From Candidatus Sysuimicrobiota bacterium CSP1-3 (lineage in GTDB: Bacteria; Sysuimicrobiota; Sysuimicrobiia; Sysuimicrobiales; Humicultoraceae), in contig LDXQ01000007.1 of the NCBI GenBank assembly GCA_001443485.1, forward strand, positions 1-49,066: DNA of 49,066 bases, written 5' to 3'. Every line of letters begins with the position of its first letter. Within the stretch, counting starts at the first letter, position 1. Positions 25,654 to 35,424 of this stretch are shown in pieces. A model generated the notes under the pieces. It saw only the letters and a list, made by a program, of their open reading frames with translations, was not told the DNA's origin and ran no database searches. A program made the position numbers and the translations under genes.

Positions 25654-26802
25654 ATGCCGCTGCGTGATCTCCGCACTCAGGCGACCCGGCGCACCCCCGA
25701 AGAACTCGTCGCCCATCTGCAGCGCTTCCCGCTGGCGCCGAAGTTCTCCGCCGGCATCTGGTATTTCTCGCCGATGGCCAGCCGATTTCACGACAAGTAT
25801 CAGAGCGACCTCTCCATCGAGGCGCGCTTGGAGAAGATCGCCGGGCTGCGGGAGATGGGCGTCGTGGGCGTGGAGGCCCATTACCCCAACGAGATCAACG
25901 AAGACAACCTGAATCTCTGGCGGACGTGGAGCCAGCAATCGGGGATCCGTGTCCTCACGATCGTGCCGCTGCTCTTCTTCGACCGGGAGTTCGAGTGGGG
26001 GTCGCTCTCCTCCCCGCTCCCGGAGGCGCGGCGCCGCGCCGTGGAGCGGACGATCAGCACGCTGCGCATCAACAAGGAACTGGGCGCCGATTTTGCCATC
26101 GTCTGGCCGGGGATCGACGGCTATGAACAGCCATTCGGCACCGACTTCATTGCCATGCGCGACCGGTTCGCCGACGGGCTGGCCGAGGCCATGGATGCCG
26201 TTCCCGGCGTGCGGGTGGCCTTCGAACCCAAGCCCTACGAGCCCCGCGGGCGCATCCTCTACGGCAGCACGGCCGAGGGGCTGCTCCTGGCGGAGAAGGT
26301 CGAGGCCCGCCTCACGCATCCCGAGAACCGCCGGTTGCTCGCCGAAGGGCACGCCCTGGTCGCGCTCAACCCCGAGATCGGCCACATGCTCATGGGCTCC
26401 GAGGATCTGGCCTACGCCTTGAGCCAGATCTGCGAGTACGGCCGCCTCGCGCACACCCATTGGAACAGCCAGCCTCTCGGCAATTACGACCAGGACCTGA
26501 ACGTCGGCGTCGTGGCGCCGGAGCAGGCGGAGGCCGCGCTGTACGCGCTGAAGATGGCCGGGTACGCGGAGCACTTCGGCATCGACGTCAATCCCGAGCG
26601 GATGCCGGTCGAAGTGGCCGTCCGCAATTCCATCGACGCCATCCGTGCGGCCGCAGACCGGATCAACGCCCTGGACCACGAGCAGGTGATCTGGGCGACC
26701 GGCCATCCCGATCGGGCCCGGGGCTGGCTCGAAGCCTACCTGATTCGCCAGCGGGCGCCGGCGGCCAGCAAGCTCCCTCCCCTCCCGCCGCTGCCCAGGT
26801 GA
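25654..26802 (+). CDS. xylA: Xylose isomerase-like TIM-barrel sugar isomerase
   Basis: A 382-residue protein of the class I xylose isomerase family, converting an aldose such as D-xylose to the ketose. It matches XylA residues: His76 (EAHYPNE, ring-opening), Glu191 and Lys193 (EPKP), Glu241 and His244 (NPEIGH), Asp279 and Asp281 (YDQDL), Asp311 (IDVNPER). The metal ligand equivalent to Asp245 of Streptomyces XylA is His269 (HTHWNSQ). Spacing between Glu241 and Asp311 is exactly that of XylA, so the change is real. Substrate preference may differ. The ATG at 25654 has GGAGG 8 nt upstream. The stop overlaps the start of the kinase gene (GTGA), and a sugar importer follows. Confidence 0.82.
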   Translation: MPLRDLRTQATRRTPEELVAHLQRFPLAPKFSAGIWYFSPMASRFHDKYQSDLSIEARLEKIAGLREMGVVGVEAHYPNEINEDNLNLWRTWSQQSGIRVLTIVPLLFFDREFEWGSLSSPLPEARRRAVERTISTLRINKELGADFAIVWPGIDGYEQPFGTDFIAMRDRFADGLAEAMDAVPGVRVAFEPKPYEPRGRILYGSTAEGLLLAEKVEARLTHPENRRLLAEGHALVALNPEIGHMLMGSEDLAYALSQICEYGRLAHTHWNSQPLGNYDQDLNVGVVAPEQAEAALYALKMAGYAEHFGIDVNPERMPVEVAVRNSIDAIRAAADRINALDHEQVIWATGHPDRARGWLEAYLIRQRAPAASKLPPLPPLPR

Positions 26803-28334
26803 GGAGCGCGCCTCACTCGAGCGCACTCCTCGGTCTCGACGTCGGGACGACCGGCGCCAAGGCCGTGCTGATCGACCCCGACGGGCGGCTCCTCGGCGTC
26901 GCGACGACCGAGTACCCGCTGCTGACGCCCCGGCCGGGGTGGACCGAGCAGGACCCCGAAGCCTGGTGGGAGGCCAGCGTGGCCAGTATCCGCCGGGTAG
27001 TGCAGCAATCCGGAGTCGGCGCATCCGCGATCGCCGCAGTGGGACTCACCGGTCAGATGCATGGGCTGGTGGCCCTCGATGCCGCCGGCCGTGTCCTCCG
27101 CCCGGCGATTCTCTGGAACGACCAGCGGACCGTGGAAGAGTGCGCCTGGATTACCGAGCGCGTGGGCGCCTCCCGGGTGCTGGAGTTGACCGGCAACCCC
27201 GTGCTCACCGGGTTCACCGCACCGAAGATCGTCTGGATGCGGCGCCACGAGCCTGACCTGTACGCCCGGATCGCACACGTTCTCCTGCCCAAAGACTATG
27301 TGCGCCACCGGCTGACCGCAGAGTTCACGATCGACGTTGCGGACGCGTCCGGGACGTCGCTCTTCGACGTACGGCGCCGTGCCTGGTCGGGAGAGATGCT
27401 CGACGCCCTAGACATTCCGGCCGCGTGGCTCCCCTCCGTGGTGGAATCCCCTGTGCCTGCCGGAGCGGTCACGGCAGCGGCCGCGGCCGTCACCGGACTC
27501 GCACCGGGCACCGTGGTCGTGGGCGGGGCCGGTGACCAGGCGGCGCAGGCCGTAGGCAGCGGTGTCGTGCGTCCGGGCCTGGTCTCCGTGACCATCGGTA
27601 CCTCCGGCGTTGTCTTCGCTCACCTGGATGCCGTGGAGGTCGATCCCCTCGGTCGGCTCCATACCTTCTGCCACGCCGTCCCCGGCCGCTGGCACGTCAT
27701 GGGTGTGATGCTGTCGGCCGGCGGTTCACTGCGGTGGCTGCGGGACAGCCTGGGCCGCCAGACCTGGGGCGCCGAGGGCGGCGATCCGTACGACGTGATG
27801 ACCGCCGAGGCCGCCGGCGTGCCGCCGGGGGCAGAGGGCGTGGTCTTCCTGCCGTACCTCACGGGAGAGCGGACCCCACACGGCGATCCGCACGCGCGCG
27901 GGGCGTTCGTGGGCCTCACGCTGCGGCACCAGCGGGGCCACCTCGTCCGGGCGGTGCTGGAGGGGGTCGCCATGGGGCTGCGGGACGTCCTCGAGATCAT
28001 GAAGGACATGGGTGTGCGGATTGAGCAGGTTCGGGGCTCGGGCGGCGGGGCGCGGAGTCCCCTGTGGCGCCAGATCCTGGCCGACGTATTCGACAAGGAA
28101 GTCGTGACCGTGACGGCGACCGAGGGCGCGGCGTTTGGGGCGGCGATGCTGGCCGGGGTCGGCTCTGGAGTATTCCCATCTGTGGAGGCCGCCTGCGATC
28201 GGACGATCGCCATCGTCGACGCCACGGCCCCGAATCCGGCGGCCGCCGCCGTCTATGAGCGGCTGTACGATGTCTACCGCGGCCTGTACCCATCCCTCCG
28301 GTCGTCCATGCGCGACCTCGGGGGATTCGCCTGA
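26799..28334 (+). CDS. xylB: Xylulokinase (FGGY family)
   Basis: A 511-residue sugar kinase that phosphorylates D-xylulose to xylulose 5-phosphate with ATP. FGGY features are the N-terminal phosphate-1 motif LGLDVGTTGAKAVLID, the xylulokinase-typical GLTGQMHGLVALD, catalytic Asp in GGAGDQAAQAVG, and the C-terminal VRGSGGGARSPLWRQILADV. GQMHG favours xylulokinase over glycerol or gluconate kinases. The GTG at 26799 overlaps the isomerase stop, indicating coupling. Together the two enzymes feed pentose into the pentose-phosphate pathway. Confidence 0.93.
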   Translation: MRSAPHSSALLGLDVGTTGAKAVLIDPDGRLLGVATTEYPLLTPRPGWTEQDPEAWWEASVASIRRVVQQSGVGASAIAAVGLTGQMHGLVALDAAGRVLRPAILWNDQRTVEECAWITERVGASRVLELTGNPVLTGFTAPKIVWMRRHEPDLYARIAHVLLPKDYVRHRLTAEFTIDVADASGTSLFDVRRRAWSGEMLDALDIPAAWLPSVVESPVPAGAVTAAAAAVTGLAPGTVVVGGAGDQAAQAVGSGVVRPGLVSVTIGTSGVVFAHLDAVEVDPLGRLHTFCHAVPGRWHVMGVMLSAGGSLRWLRDSLGRQTWGAEGGDPYDVMTAEAAGVPPGAEGVVFLPYLTGERTPHGDPHARGAFVGLTLRHQRGHLVRAVLEGVAMGLRDVLEIMKDMGVRIEQVRGSGGGARSPLWRQILADVFDKEVVTVTATEGAAFGAAMLAGVGSGVFPSVEAACDRTIAIVDATAPNPAAAAVYERLYDVYRGLYPSLRSSMRDLGGFA

Positions 28335-28516
28335 GTGAACCCGGGCCTGCGCCGGATGCAGGGAAGATGAAGCGACGGCCAGAACAAAGGTAGAACATTC
28401 CGGGCGATGCAGCGGTGCAGTCTTGGCTGACCTTTCGCGGGGAGGTGGTATCCGCAGGGACCGGGTCGGCGTGTCGGCTTTGGCCTGAAGCCCACAAGGC
28501 TATGGAGGGGATGCCC

Positions 28517-29569
28517 GTGAAGGGGAGACGTTTGGCCGCAGTTGTTGTGACGCTCCTGTTCGTGTTCACTTCGTTAAGCCTGGTTTCCGCGCAGCAGAAA
28601 ACGATCACCGTCGGTGTGAGCTGGGCCAACTTCCAGGAGGAGCGCTGGAAGATTGACGAGGCGGCGATCAAGGCCGCGCTGGCGAAGGCGGGCGCGCGCT
28701 ACGTCAGCGCCGACGCCCAGAGCTCCAACGAGAAGCAGATCTCGGACGTCGAGGGGCTCATCGCCCGCGGCGTGAACGCGCTGATCATTCTGGCCTGGGA
28801 CAAGGACGCCGTCCTCCCAGCCGTGAACAAAGCCAAGGCCGAGAAGATCCCGGTCATCGGCTACGACCGTCTCATCGAGACGCCGGGCGTCTTCTACATC
28901 ACCTTCGACAACCGCGAAGTCGGCAGGATGCAGGCGCGGGAGGTGTTCAAAGTCCGGCCGAAGGGGAACTACGTGTTCATCAAAGGCAGCAGCACCGACC
29001 CCAACGCCGACTTCGTTCACGGGGGCCAGCTGGATATCCTGGGCGCGGCGATCAAGAAGGGCGACATCAAGGTCGTCGGCGAGCAGTATACCGACGGGTG
29101 GCGACCCGAGGTCGCGCAGAAGAACATGGAGCAGATCCTCACCCGGACCAACAACAAAGTGGACGCGGTCGTCTCCTCCAATGACGGGATGGCCGGCGGG
29201 GTCATCGCGGCGCTCGCCGCCGTCGGTCTGGCCGGCAAGGTGCCGGTGTCTGGCCAGGACGGCGACATCGTCGCGCTGAACCACGTGGCCAAGGGCAATC
29301 AGACCGTGAGCGTCTGGAAGGACGCCCGCGACCTGGGCCGCGCCGCCGGCGAGGTGGCGGTGGCGCTGGCAAGGGGGACGGCCCTCAACAAGGTCAAGGG
29401 GGCGGTCAAGTTCAAGGGGCCCAGGGGCGTGACGATGGACTCGATCCTGCTCAAGCCCGTCCCCATCGTCTTTGGGAACCTGGACCTCGTGATCAAAGCG
29501 AAGTGGGCCACCAAGGCCCAGGTCTGCCAGGGGGTCAATCCAGCCAAGGCGCCCCCGGCCTGCAAGTGA
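28517..29569 (+). CDS. xylF: D-xylose-type ABC transporter substrate-binding protein
   Basis: A 350-residue periplasmic-binding-protein-like I sugar binder. The signal peptide ([20 protein letters not shown]) ends near SAQQK. The mature sequence with [50 protein letters not shown], and [11 protein letters not shown] matches XylF. It should capture D-xylose (or a related pentose) outside the membrane for the permease. The GTG at 28517 is preferred because GGAGGGG lies 7 nt upstream; ATGs at 28502 and 28511 overlap that site. A weak promoter (TTGGCT at 28423, TGGTAT at 28446, 17-bp spacing) may give extra expression. A stem-loop follows at 29586. Confidence 0.93.
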   Translation: MKGRRLAAVVVTLLFVFTSLSLVSAQQKTITVGVSWANFQEERWKIDEAAIKAALAKAGARYVSADAQSSNEKQISDVEGLIARGVNALIILAWDKDAVLPAVNKAKAEKIPVIGYDRLIETPGVFYITFDNREVGRMQAREVFKVRPKGNYVFIKGSSTDPNADFVHGGQLDILGAAIKKGDIKVVGEQYTDGWRPEVAQKNMEQILTRTNNKVDAVVSSNDGMAGGVIAALAAVGLAGKVPVSGQDGDIVALNHVAKGNQTVSVWKDARDLGRAAGEVAVALARGTALNKVKGAVKFKGPRGVTMDSILLKPVPIVFGNLDLVIKAKWATKAQVCQGVNPAKAPPACK

Positions 29570-29585
29570 TGCAGCGGTAGCGATC

Positions 29586-29628
29586 GAGGTGCCGCCGGTT
29601 AGACCCACCCGGCTCCCGGCGGCACCTC
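29586..29628 (+). terminator. Intercistronic stem-loop between xylF and xylH
   Basis: A perfect 13-bp stem, GAGGTGCCGCCGG (29586-29598) with CCGGCGGCACCTC (29616-29628), has a 17-nt loop and is followed by only AATTT. It probably acts as a partial terminator or an mRNA stabiliser that raises binding-protein output over permease. Confidence 0.65.
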
Positions 29629-29649
29629 AATTTCACGCGGGGAGACGTT

Positions 29650-30915
29650 GTGTCGGTCGAAACCACAGCTCCGCGCCAGACCCCGGCTGAGGCTCCCCCC
29701 CCGGCGCGCTTCGGCCGGGTGAACGTCTTCCAGCGGTTCGCCGCTTGGGCCGGCTTCGACACCCGCCTGATGGGGATGGTGGCGGCGCTGGCCGTCATCT
29801 GGGTCGGCTTCCACCTGCAGACAGGGCTCTTCCTTACCCCGCGCAACCTGTGGAACCTGATGGTTCAGAGCAGCGTGGTCGGGGTCATGGTGGGCGGTAT
29901 GGTCCTGGTGATCGTCGCCCGCCAGATCGACCTCTCTGTGGGGTCCGTCCTCGGTTTCGTGGGCATGGTTATGGCCTTTATGCAGGTCCAGGTCTTCCCG
30001 CTGGAGGTCTGGTGGAACCCGCTGGCCACGATCCTGATCGGCCTTTCCTTAGGCGCTCTCATCGGGGCGTTTCACGGCTACGTCGTCGCCTACCTGGAGG
30101 TCCCGTCCTTCATTGTCACGCTGGGCTCGCTGCTGGCGTTCCGCGGAGGTGCCTGGCTGGTCACGAGCGGGCGCACGATGGCCCCGCTCGATACGACCTA
30201 CCAGATCTTCGGCGGGGGCATCAACGGTTCCATCGGGGCTACCTGGAGCTGGGTCGGCGGTCTGGCGGCCATCGTCATCCTCGTCTGGTACTTCGTCAGC
30301 TCACGCGCCAGGCGGCGGAAGTACGGGTTCACGGTGCGGCCGCTGTGGGGCGAGTTCCTGGTCATCGCGATCAACGTCGGCTTCGTGGCCGGGTTTGTCC
30401 AGCTGATGAACTCCTACCCCTTCCCCGGAACGACCGTGCCCCGGGGGCTCCCCGTGCCCGTCCTGATGATGCTCGGGCTGGGGATACTCATGAGCACCGT
30501 CCTGCGCTCGACCCGATTCTGGCGCTACGTCTTCGCGATCGGCGGCAACCCGGAGGCGGCGCGCTTTTCGGGGATCCCCACGCGCCGGATCACGTTGGTC
30601 GTCTTCGTGATCATGGGCGTCCTGGCGGCGATCGCGGGGATCATCGCCACCGCCCGGTTGAACGCGGGCACGAACTCCGCGGGCGAACTGGCGGAGTTGA
30701 GCGTCATCGCCGCGGCGGTCATCGGCGGGACGTCGCTGTCCGGGGGCGTCGGCAGCATCCCGGGGGCGATGATCGGGGCGGTCCTGATGGAGAGCCTGCG
30801 GAACGGCATGGTGCTGATGGACCTGCCCAGCGCGCTGCAGAACGTCGTGCAGGGCGCGGTCCTGGTGCTGGCTGTCTGGCTGGACGTCGTCTATCAACGG
30901 TACCGTCGGCGGTAG
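29650..30915 (+). CDS. xylH: D-xylose-type ABC transporter permease
   Basis: A 421-residue inner-membrane permease of the BPD_transp_2 (ribose/xylose) family with about ten hydrophobic segments. Conserved stretches are [40 protein letters not shown], the cytoplasmic EAA-like loop [15 protein letters not shown], and [16 protein letters not shown]. The length and the insert between helices ([15 protein letters not shown]) match XylH rather than the shorter RbsC. The GTG at 29650 follows GGGGAGACGTT. It would pair with the ATPase gene 28 nt downstream. Confidence 0.92.
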   Translation: MSVETTAPRQTPAEAPPPARFGRVNVFQRFAAWAGFDTRLMGMVAALAVIWVGFHLQTGLFLTPRNLWNLMVQSSVVGVMVGGMVLVIVARQIDLSVGSVLGFVGMVMAFMQVQVFPLEVWWNPLATILIGLSLGALIGAFHGYVVAYLEVPSFIVTLGSLLAFRGGAWLVTSGRTMAPLDTTYQIFGGGINGSIGATWSWVGGLAAIVILVWYFVSSRARRRKYGFTVRPLWGEFLVIAINVGFVAGFVQLMNSYPFPGTTVPRGLPVPVLMMLGLGILMSTVLRSTRFWRYVFAIGGNPEAARFSGIPTRRITLVVFVIMGVLAAIAGIIATARLNAGTNSAGELAELSVIAAAVIGGTSLSGGVGSIPGAMIGAVLMESLRNGMVLMDLPSALQNVVQGAVLVLAVWLDVVYQRYRRR

Positions 30916-30943
30916 CTCGCCGGCGTCGATGGAGGGGGCGCGC

Positions 30944-31717
30944 GTGGAACGACAGCCTCTCGTAGAGATGCGCAGTATCTACAAGGCCTTCGGTGGCGTC
31001 CACGCACTCGAGGATGTCACGGTCGACCTCTACGCAGGCGAGGTGGTCGGCCTCGTCGGCCACAACGGGGCAGGAAAGTCTACGCTGATCAAGATCCTCT
31101 CCGGCGTCTATGGAGCGGACAGCGGGCGGATCTTTATCGACGGTCAAGAGGTGACGATCCGCAATCCGCGGGACGCGCGCGGGCACGGGATCGAGACGAT
31201 CTACCAGAACCTGGCCCTGGCCGATAACCTGGACGCGCCGGCCAACATCTTCCTGGGCCGCGAGATCATGCGGGGAATCTCGCTGAACGAGGACGCGATG
31301 GAGGCGGAGAGCCGCAAGGTGCTGAACCGCCTGCGCATCAGCGTCCCTTCCCTCCGCGAGAGCGTCCTCAACCTCTCCGGCGGACAGCGCCAGGCGGTCG
31401 CCATCGGGCGGGCGATCTACTTCAATGCCCGCATCCTGATCATGGACGAGCCGACGGCCGCGCTGGGCCCGCAGGAGGCCCGCCAGGTCGGCGAGCTGAT
31501 CAAACAGCTCAAGGGACAAGGGCTGGGTATCTTTCTGATCAGTCACGACATCCACGACGTCTTCGACCACGCCGACCGCATCAGCGTGCTGAAAACCGGG
31601 CGCCTCGTGGGGACGGTGCGCACCGCCGAGGTCACCAAGGACGATGTTTTGACGATGATCATCGCCGGCACCCTGCCGGGAAAGACCCAGGGCAACGCGG
31701 CGGTCGCCGGCGGGTAG
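30944..31717 (+). CDS. Sugar ABC transporter ATPase, single nucleotide-binding domain
   Basis: A 257-residue ATPase that powers the sugar importer. It has a Walker [11 protein letters not shown]-loop YQNLALAD, signature [14 protein letters not shown], Walker [12 protein letters not shown] and H-loop ISHD. E. coli XylG and RbsA contain two fused nucleotide-binding domains (about 500 residues); this protein has one, like FrcA-type ATPases, and would act as a homodimer. The GTG at 30944 has GGAGGGGG 5 nt upstream, so the ATG at 30929, which overlaps that site, is unlikely. Confidence 0.9.
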   Translation: MERQPLVEMRSIYKAFGGVHALEDVTVDLYAGEVVGLVGHNGAGKSTLIKILSGVYGADSGRIFIDGQEVTIRNPRDARGHGIETIYQNLALADNLDAPANIFLGREIMRGISLNEDAMEAESRKVLNRLRISVPSLRESVLNLSGGQRQAVAIGRAIYFNARILIMDEPTAALGPQEARQVGELIKQLKGQGLGIFLISHDIHDVFDHADRISVLKTGRLVGTVRTAEVTKDDVLTMIIAGTLPGKTQGNAAVAGG

Positions 31718-31720
31718 GGT

Positions 31721-33064
31721 GTGGACGTTCAGTTCGTTGAACTGAGCCTGCCGGAGTTCGACGTCCCGACGGAAGTCCCTGTTCTCCCCCCACGCATCTT
31801 CCACGAACGGTACCGGCGGCTGGAACGCGCCCGCGAGGCCGCGGGATTTGACTGCCTGGCGGTTTACGCGGACCGGGAGCACAGCGCCAACCTGGCCTGG
31901 CTCACCGGCTTCGACCCCCGCTTTGAGGAAGCCCTCTGGCTCCAGGGGTTAGCCGACAGACCGACTCTCCTGGTCGGCAACGAAAACCTCGGCTACGCCC
32001 CCTCGCAACTGCAGGTCCCCGCCGACATCGCCCTCTATCAGCCCTTCAGCCTGCCGAATCAGGACCGGAGCCGGAGCGCCGACCTCGTCGGTCTGCTGAA
32101 GAAGGCGGGAGTAGGGGGTCCGCTCCGCTGCGGCCTGGTCGGGTGGAAGCCGCAGCCCCTCCCGGACGTGCCCTACTGGATCGTGCAGGCCTTCGCCGGA
32201 CTCACGGGCCAGACTCCGGCCAATGCCGCGGGCCTCCTGATGGCCCCGGACGACGGCCTGCGGGTCGTCCTCGAGCCCGAGATGATCCGCTTCTGCGAGT
32301 ACGCGTCCTCTCTCACCAGCGCGGCGCTCCGCACATGGGTGTTCTCCCTGCGCGAGGGGATGACCGAACGGGAGGCCGCGGCGAGCCTCGTCTCCTTGGG
32401 CCTGGAACTGAGCTGCCACCCGATGGTGAACTTTGGGCGCCCTATCCCCAGCGGGCTGAAGAGCCCACGTAACGGGCGCGCGGTGCGCGGCGAGTACGCG
32501 CAGGCGGCGTTTGGTGTGATCGGGGCACTGACCTGCCGGGCCGGAAGGCTTATCGATGCCCGGGACGCGGAGGATGAGGATCGCTACTTCGACCTCGTGG
32601 AGAATTACCTCCGGGTCGTCCACGCCTGGTACGCGGCGGTGGGCGTGGGCGCGCGCGGGGGCGACGTCGTGGCCGCGGCGGAGCGGGCGAAATCCGACCA
32701 GTGGGATTTCGCCGTCAATCCGGGGCACCTGATCCACCTGGACGAGTGGGTGGGCAGTCCCTTCTCTCCCGGCTTCGCCGGCACGCTGAAGTCAGGGCAC
32801 GCCATCCAGCAGGACATCATCCCCGTGCCCCGGCAGGGGGCCGCCGTCGTCAACATGGAAGACGGTTTGGTCCTGGCCGATGACGACCTCAGGGCACGCC
32901 TGCGGCGTCTGGATCCTCAGATGACGCAGCGGTGCGACGCGCGGCGGGCGCTGATGGAGCACCTGGGGTACGAGATCCGGCCGGAGGTTGTGCCTCTCAG
33001 CAACATTGCGGGCGCCTTCTTTCCCTACTTGCTCGACGCCCGCTACGTCGCGAAGTTCTCGTAG
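31721..33064 (+). CDS. M24 (Xaa-Pro peptidase/creatinase)-like protein with degenerate metal site
   Basis: A 447-residue protein. The N-terminal half resembles the creatinase N-domain ([40 protein letters not shown]). The C-terminal half follows the pita-bread fold order: [11 protein letters not shown] stands where GHGxG...HE is expected and [11 protein letters not shown] where RxED lies. However, the two metal-binding Asp positions (normally DxGxxxxGYxxDxTRT) read [13 protein letters not shown], with no Asp. The dinuclear metal centre is thus probably absent or altered. The gene follows the ATPase by 3 nt and closes the pentose operon. A role in sugar metabolism is not established. Confidence 0.72.
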   Translation: MDVQFVELSLPEFDVPTEVPVLPPRIFHERYRRLERAREAAGFDCLAVYADREHSANLAWLTGFDPRFEEALWLQGLADRPTLLVGNENLGYAPSQLQVPADIALYQPFSLPNQDRSRSADLVGLLKKAGVGGPLRCGLVGWKPQPLPDVPYWIVQAFAGLTGQTPANAAGLLMAPDDGLRVVLEPEMIRFCEYASSLTSAALRTWVFSLREGMTEREAAASLVSLGLELSCHPMVNFGRPIPSGLKSPRNGRAVRGEYAQAAFGVIGALTCRAGRLIDARDAEDEDRYFDLVENYLRVVHAWYAAVGVGARGGDVVAAAERAKSDQWDFAVNPGHLIHLDEWVGSPFSPGFAGTLKSGHAIQQDIIPVPRQGAAVVNMEDGLVLADDDLRARLRRLDPQMTQRCDARRALMEHLGYEIRPEVVPLSNIAGAFFPYLLDARYVAKFS

Positions 33065-33079
33065 CAGGCTACCGTGGCC

Positions 33080-34738
33080 TCACTTCCCGGGCGGGCGCCA
33101 CGGCACCGCCTGGTTCGCGCCGCGCTCCAGGGAGACGAACTGATTGGCGGACACGCGCACCGGCGGGCCCCATTCCCCGGCGGGCCACTGCACGCGGACG
33201 ACCGCGTCCCGGGCCCGCCCCAGGCCAAAGTGGATCCAGCCGAGCTGGCCGCCGGCGTGGCCGCCGCCGATGGTCACCTCGCGGCGCAGCGTGCGCTCCC
33301 CCACCTGCACCTCGACCCAGGCGCCGATCGCGTCCCGATTGCCGCCCGGCTGGCGTAGTCGCAGGGCGAGCCAGTTGCCTAGCGGCCGGGAGCGGCCGGC
33401 GGTGCCGCGGCCCACGTTGCGCCAGAGCTTCACGTTCTCCCGGCGGTTGACGACGACGAGATCCGGCAGACCGTCCAGGTTAAAGTCCGCCAGGGCGGCG
33501 CCGCGGGCCCGGGCGAAGGTGAGGATGCCGGCGGCTTCGGCGGCCTCCACGAACTGGCCGTCGGGCTGTCCCAGCAGCAGGTTGCTCGGATCGCGCTGCG
33601 CGGCTTCCGCCATCGCTTCGACGTTCCCCTTGGCGATGAAGAGGTCGATGAACCCGTCGTTGTTCACATCACAAAACTCCGCGTGCCAGGCGGTGGAGGG
33701 GCGCGTGTCGCCCCCGGTGAAGGGCCGATGGGCGGTCACGCCGCGCGCGCGGGCCATGTCGGTATAGGCCGGTCGCCCCGGCCCTTCGGCCAGGCTGCGC
33801 AGCTTGTTGTCCGCCATGCTTGTGAGGAAATATTCAGGGTAGCCGTCGCCGGTCACGTCGTAGGAGGCGATCCCCATGCCGTTGATCTCCAACTTCTGCC
33901 AGCCGTCGGCCCGCCCGTAGAGCGCCGGCGCCTCGCCCGGCCGGACGCGCCAGAGCTGGTCTTCTCCTCCGCGGTAGTAGTGCCGGTCGTTCGTCACCAG
34001 CAGGTCGGCATGGCCCGATCGGTTCCAGTCGCTGAAGAGAGTCGAGAGCGTGCAGTAGCCGGGCGTCAGGGGGATGGGCGCGGCGAAACCACGCCCGCCC
34101 TCCGCGGGCCGATAGAGGACATTGTCGTGACAGGTGCCAAACGGTGCGCCGGGTCGGCTGCGGTCGACGTAGTTCCCCACGGCGAGGGTCGGCCAGCCGC
34201 TGCCGGCCTCCCAGTGGGCGCTGAACGCGGTCGTCCAGGCATCACCGCCGGCGAAGCCCCAGGCTTCGTTGGCCCGCTCGAACCGGCAGTCCCCGCGGCC
34301 CCGCAGCAGGACGTTTTCGCCCACGCGGAGGACGGCGAGGTCGACGTTCCCATCGCCGTCGATGTCGACGGGATAGGCGCCGGTCACCGCCTCGAGGCCG
34401 ACGGCGGGGTCGGTCAGGTGCGTGAAGCGCAGCGTGGCGCCGACGAGACTGTCGTTGCGATACAGCGCGGCGGGGTTCTGCCCTCCGGCGACGAACAGGT
34501 CCGGACGCCCGTCCGCGTTGCAGTCGAAGACCGCGACGCCCCCGCCCACGTAGAACTCCCAGTCGCCGTCGTAGACCTGGGCGAGACTAGCCGGCGCGGC
34601 CTCCTCCACAAAGCGCGGTGGCCGGACCGCCGCCGTCGAGGCGCAGCCCACCGCCACGATGAGGCTGAGGCCGATGGCCAGCGCGGCGCTGCGCCGGCGG
34701 GATGCGGGTCGCGGAACCTGGAGTTCACCGGGGGACAT
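33080..34738 (-). CDS. FG-GAP/VCBS repeat lipoprotein with ASPIC/UnbV C-terminal domain
   Basis: A 552-residue exported protein. The N-terminus has a lipobox-like LIVAVGC (Cys near 32), suggesting a lipoprotein. Repeated calcium-binding D-x-N/D-x-D-G motifs (FDCNADGRPDL, DIDGDGNVDL, DVTGDGYPEY, DVNNDGFIDL, DFNLDGLPDL) mark FG-GAP/VCBS blades of an integrin-like beta-propeller. The end (GNRDAIGAWVEVQVGERTLRREV, GGQLGWIHFGLGRA) is the ASPIC/UnbV domain, as in CRTAC1-like proteins. Its role is probably extracellular binding. It is convergent with the pentose operon and shares its direction with the lipoprotein gene upstream. Confidence 0.88.
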   Translation of the reverse strand: MSPGELQVPRPASRRRSAALAIGLSLIVAVGCASTAAVRPPRFVEEAAPASLAQVYDGDWEFYVGGGVAVFDCNADGRPDLFVAGGQNPAALYRNDSLVGATLRFTHLTDPAVGLEAVTGAYPVDIDGDGNVDLAVLRVGENVLLRGRGDCRFERANEAWGFAGGDAWTTAFSAHWEAGSGWPTLAVGNYVDRSRPGAPFGTCHDNVLYRPAEGGRGFAAPIPLTPGYCTLSTLFSDWNRSGHADLLVTNDRHYYRGGEDQLWRVRPGEAPALYGRADGWQKLEINGMGIASYDVTGDGYPEYFLTSMADNKLRSLAEGPGRPAYTDMARARGVTAHRPFTGGDTRPSTAWHAEFCDVNNDGFIDLFIAKGNVEAMAEAAQRDPSNLLLGQPDGQFVEAAEAAGILTFARARGAALADFNLDGLPDLVVVNRRENVKLWRNVGRGTAGRSRPLGNWLALRLRQPGGNRDAIGAWVEVQVGERTLRREVTIGGGHAGGQLGWIHFGLGRARDAVVRVQWPAGEWGPPVRVSANQFVSLERGANQAVPWRPPGK

Positions 34739-34756
34739 GGTAAGGCTAATTGGACT

Positions 34757-34784
34757 GCGGGCGCGCGCACTCCTGCGCGCCCGC
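34757..34784 (-). other. GC-rich hairpin between two minus-strand genes
   Basis: GCGGGCGCGC (34757-34766) pairs perfectly with GCGCGCCCGC (34775-34784) around an 8-nt loop. In the minus direction it lies after the lipoprotein gene and is not followed by a T-run, so it may stabilise mRNA or terminate weakly. Confidence 0.5.
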
Positions 34785-34798
34785 GGGCGGAGTCGAGG

Positions 34799-35329
34799 TT
34801 AGGAGAGCGGACCCGGGCGAAACGCCTTGAGGATTTCGTCGCACTGCTTCTGTCCATCCCGCCACCGGTCCAAGGGTTTGGCGCAGACGACGTAGTGGAA
34901 GGCCTGCCGGCCGGTCACCAGCAGTCCGACCGAGGCCCACTCCCGACCCCGCGACGTCCCCGTGACCTCGAAGCGGTGCCAGACCGCGCCCTGTTCTTCT
35001 TTGAACCGCCGGAAGCCCGAGACCCCGTGAATCGGCAGCAGGTTCAACCCGAGCTGCCGGGCTTCGTCGTCGCTGAGGGGTCCGGGTTGGGCATCCGTCA
35101 GGACCAGCAGGAACTCGGCCGCGGACTGGGGCGTCCCGCCGGCGCTGGAGGGCAGGAACCAGACGCGGGCGTCGTCGGCGACCGTGACGATCTCCCAGCC
35201 CCGCGGGTAGGCGATTGAGAACTTCTGCTTCTCGCTCGTGAAGGAGGCGAAGGCCGGCGGGCGCGCACAGGCGGCGGCCAGCGCGACCGCGCCGAGCAAG
35301 ATCACCAGCGTGCCGGGGAGCCATCTCAT
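34799..35329 (-). CDS. Putative lipoprotein of unknown function
   Basis: A 176-residue exported protein with a lipoprotein signal (MRWLPGTLVILLGAVALAAAC, lipobox LAAAC). The mature part begins with SFTSEKQKFSIAYPRGWEIV, like the PsbP/DUF1795-type fold of small exported proteins in which a F.I.YP.GW phrase opens the domain. Two further cysteines (VVCAKPLDR, KQCDEIL) lie near the end. The function is unknown. A TAGGAT box 9 nt before the ATG suggests a leaderless mRNA. Confidence 0.72.
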   Translation of the reverse strand: MRWLPGTLVILLGAVALAAACARPPAFASFTSEKQKFSIAYPRGWEIVTVADDARVWFLPSSAGGTPQSAAEFLLVLTDAQPGPLSDDEARQLGLNLLPIHGVSGFRRFKEEQGAVWHRFEVTGTSRGREWASVGLLVTGRQAFHYVVCAKPLDRWRDGQKQCDEILKAFRPGPLS

Positions 35330-35338
35330 CCGGACTCT

Positions 35339-35344
35339 ATCCTA
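35339..35344 (-). promoter_or_regulatory. -10 box (TAGGAT) for leaderless gene at 35329
   Basis: On the minus strand TAGGAT is followed by nine bases and the ATG. No Shine-Dalgarno is present and the -35 region has no consensus. Confidence 0.5.
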
Positions 35345-35424
35345 ACGCGCCGCGCCCGCTTCGGGATGGCCCAAACATACTCTTGACCGCCGCGGGGCGT
35401 GACGGAATAGTTGTGGCAGACGCC

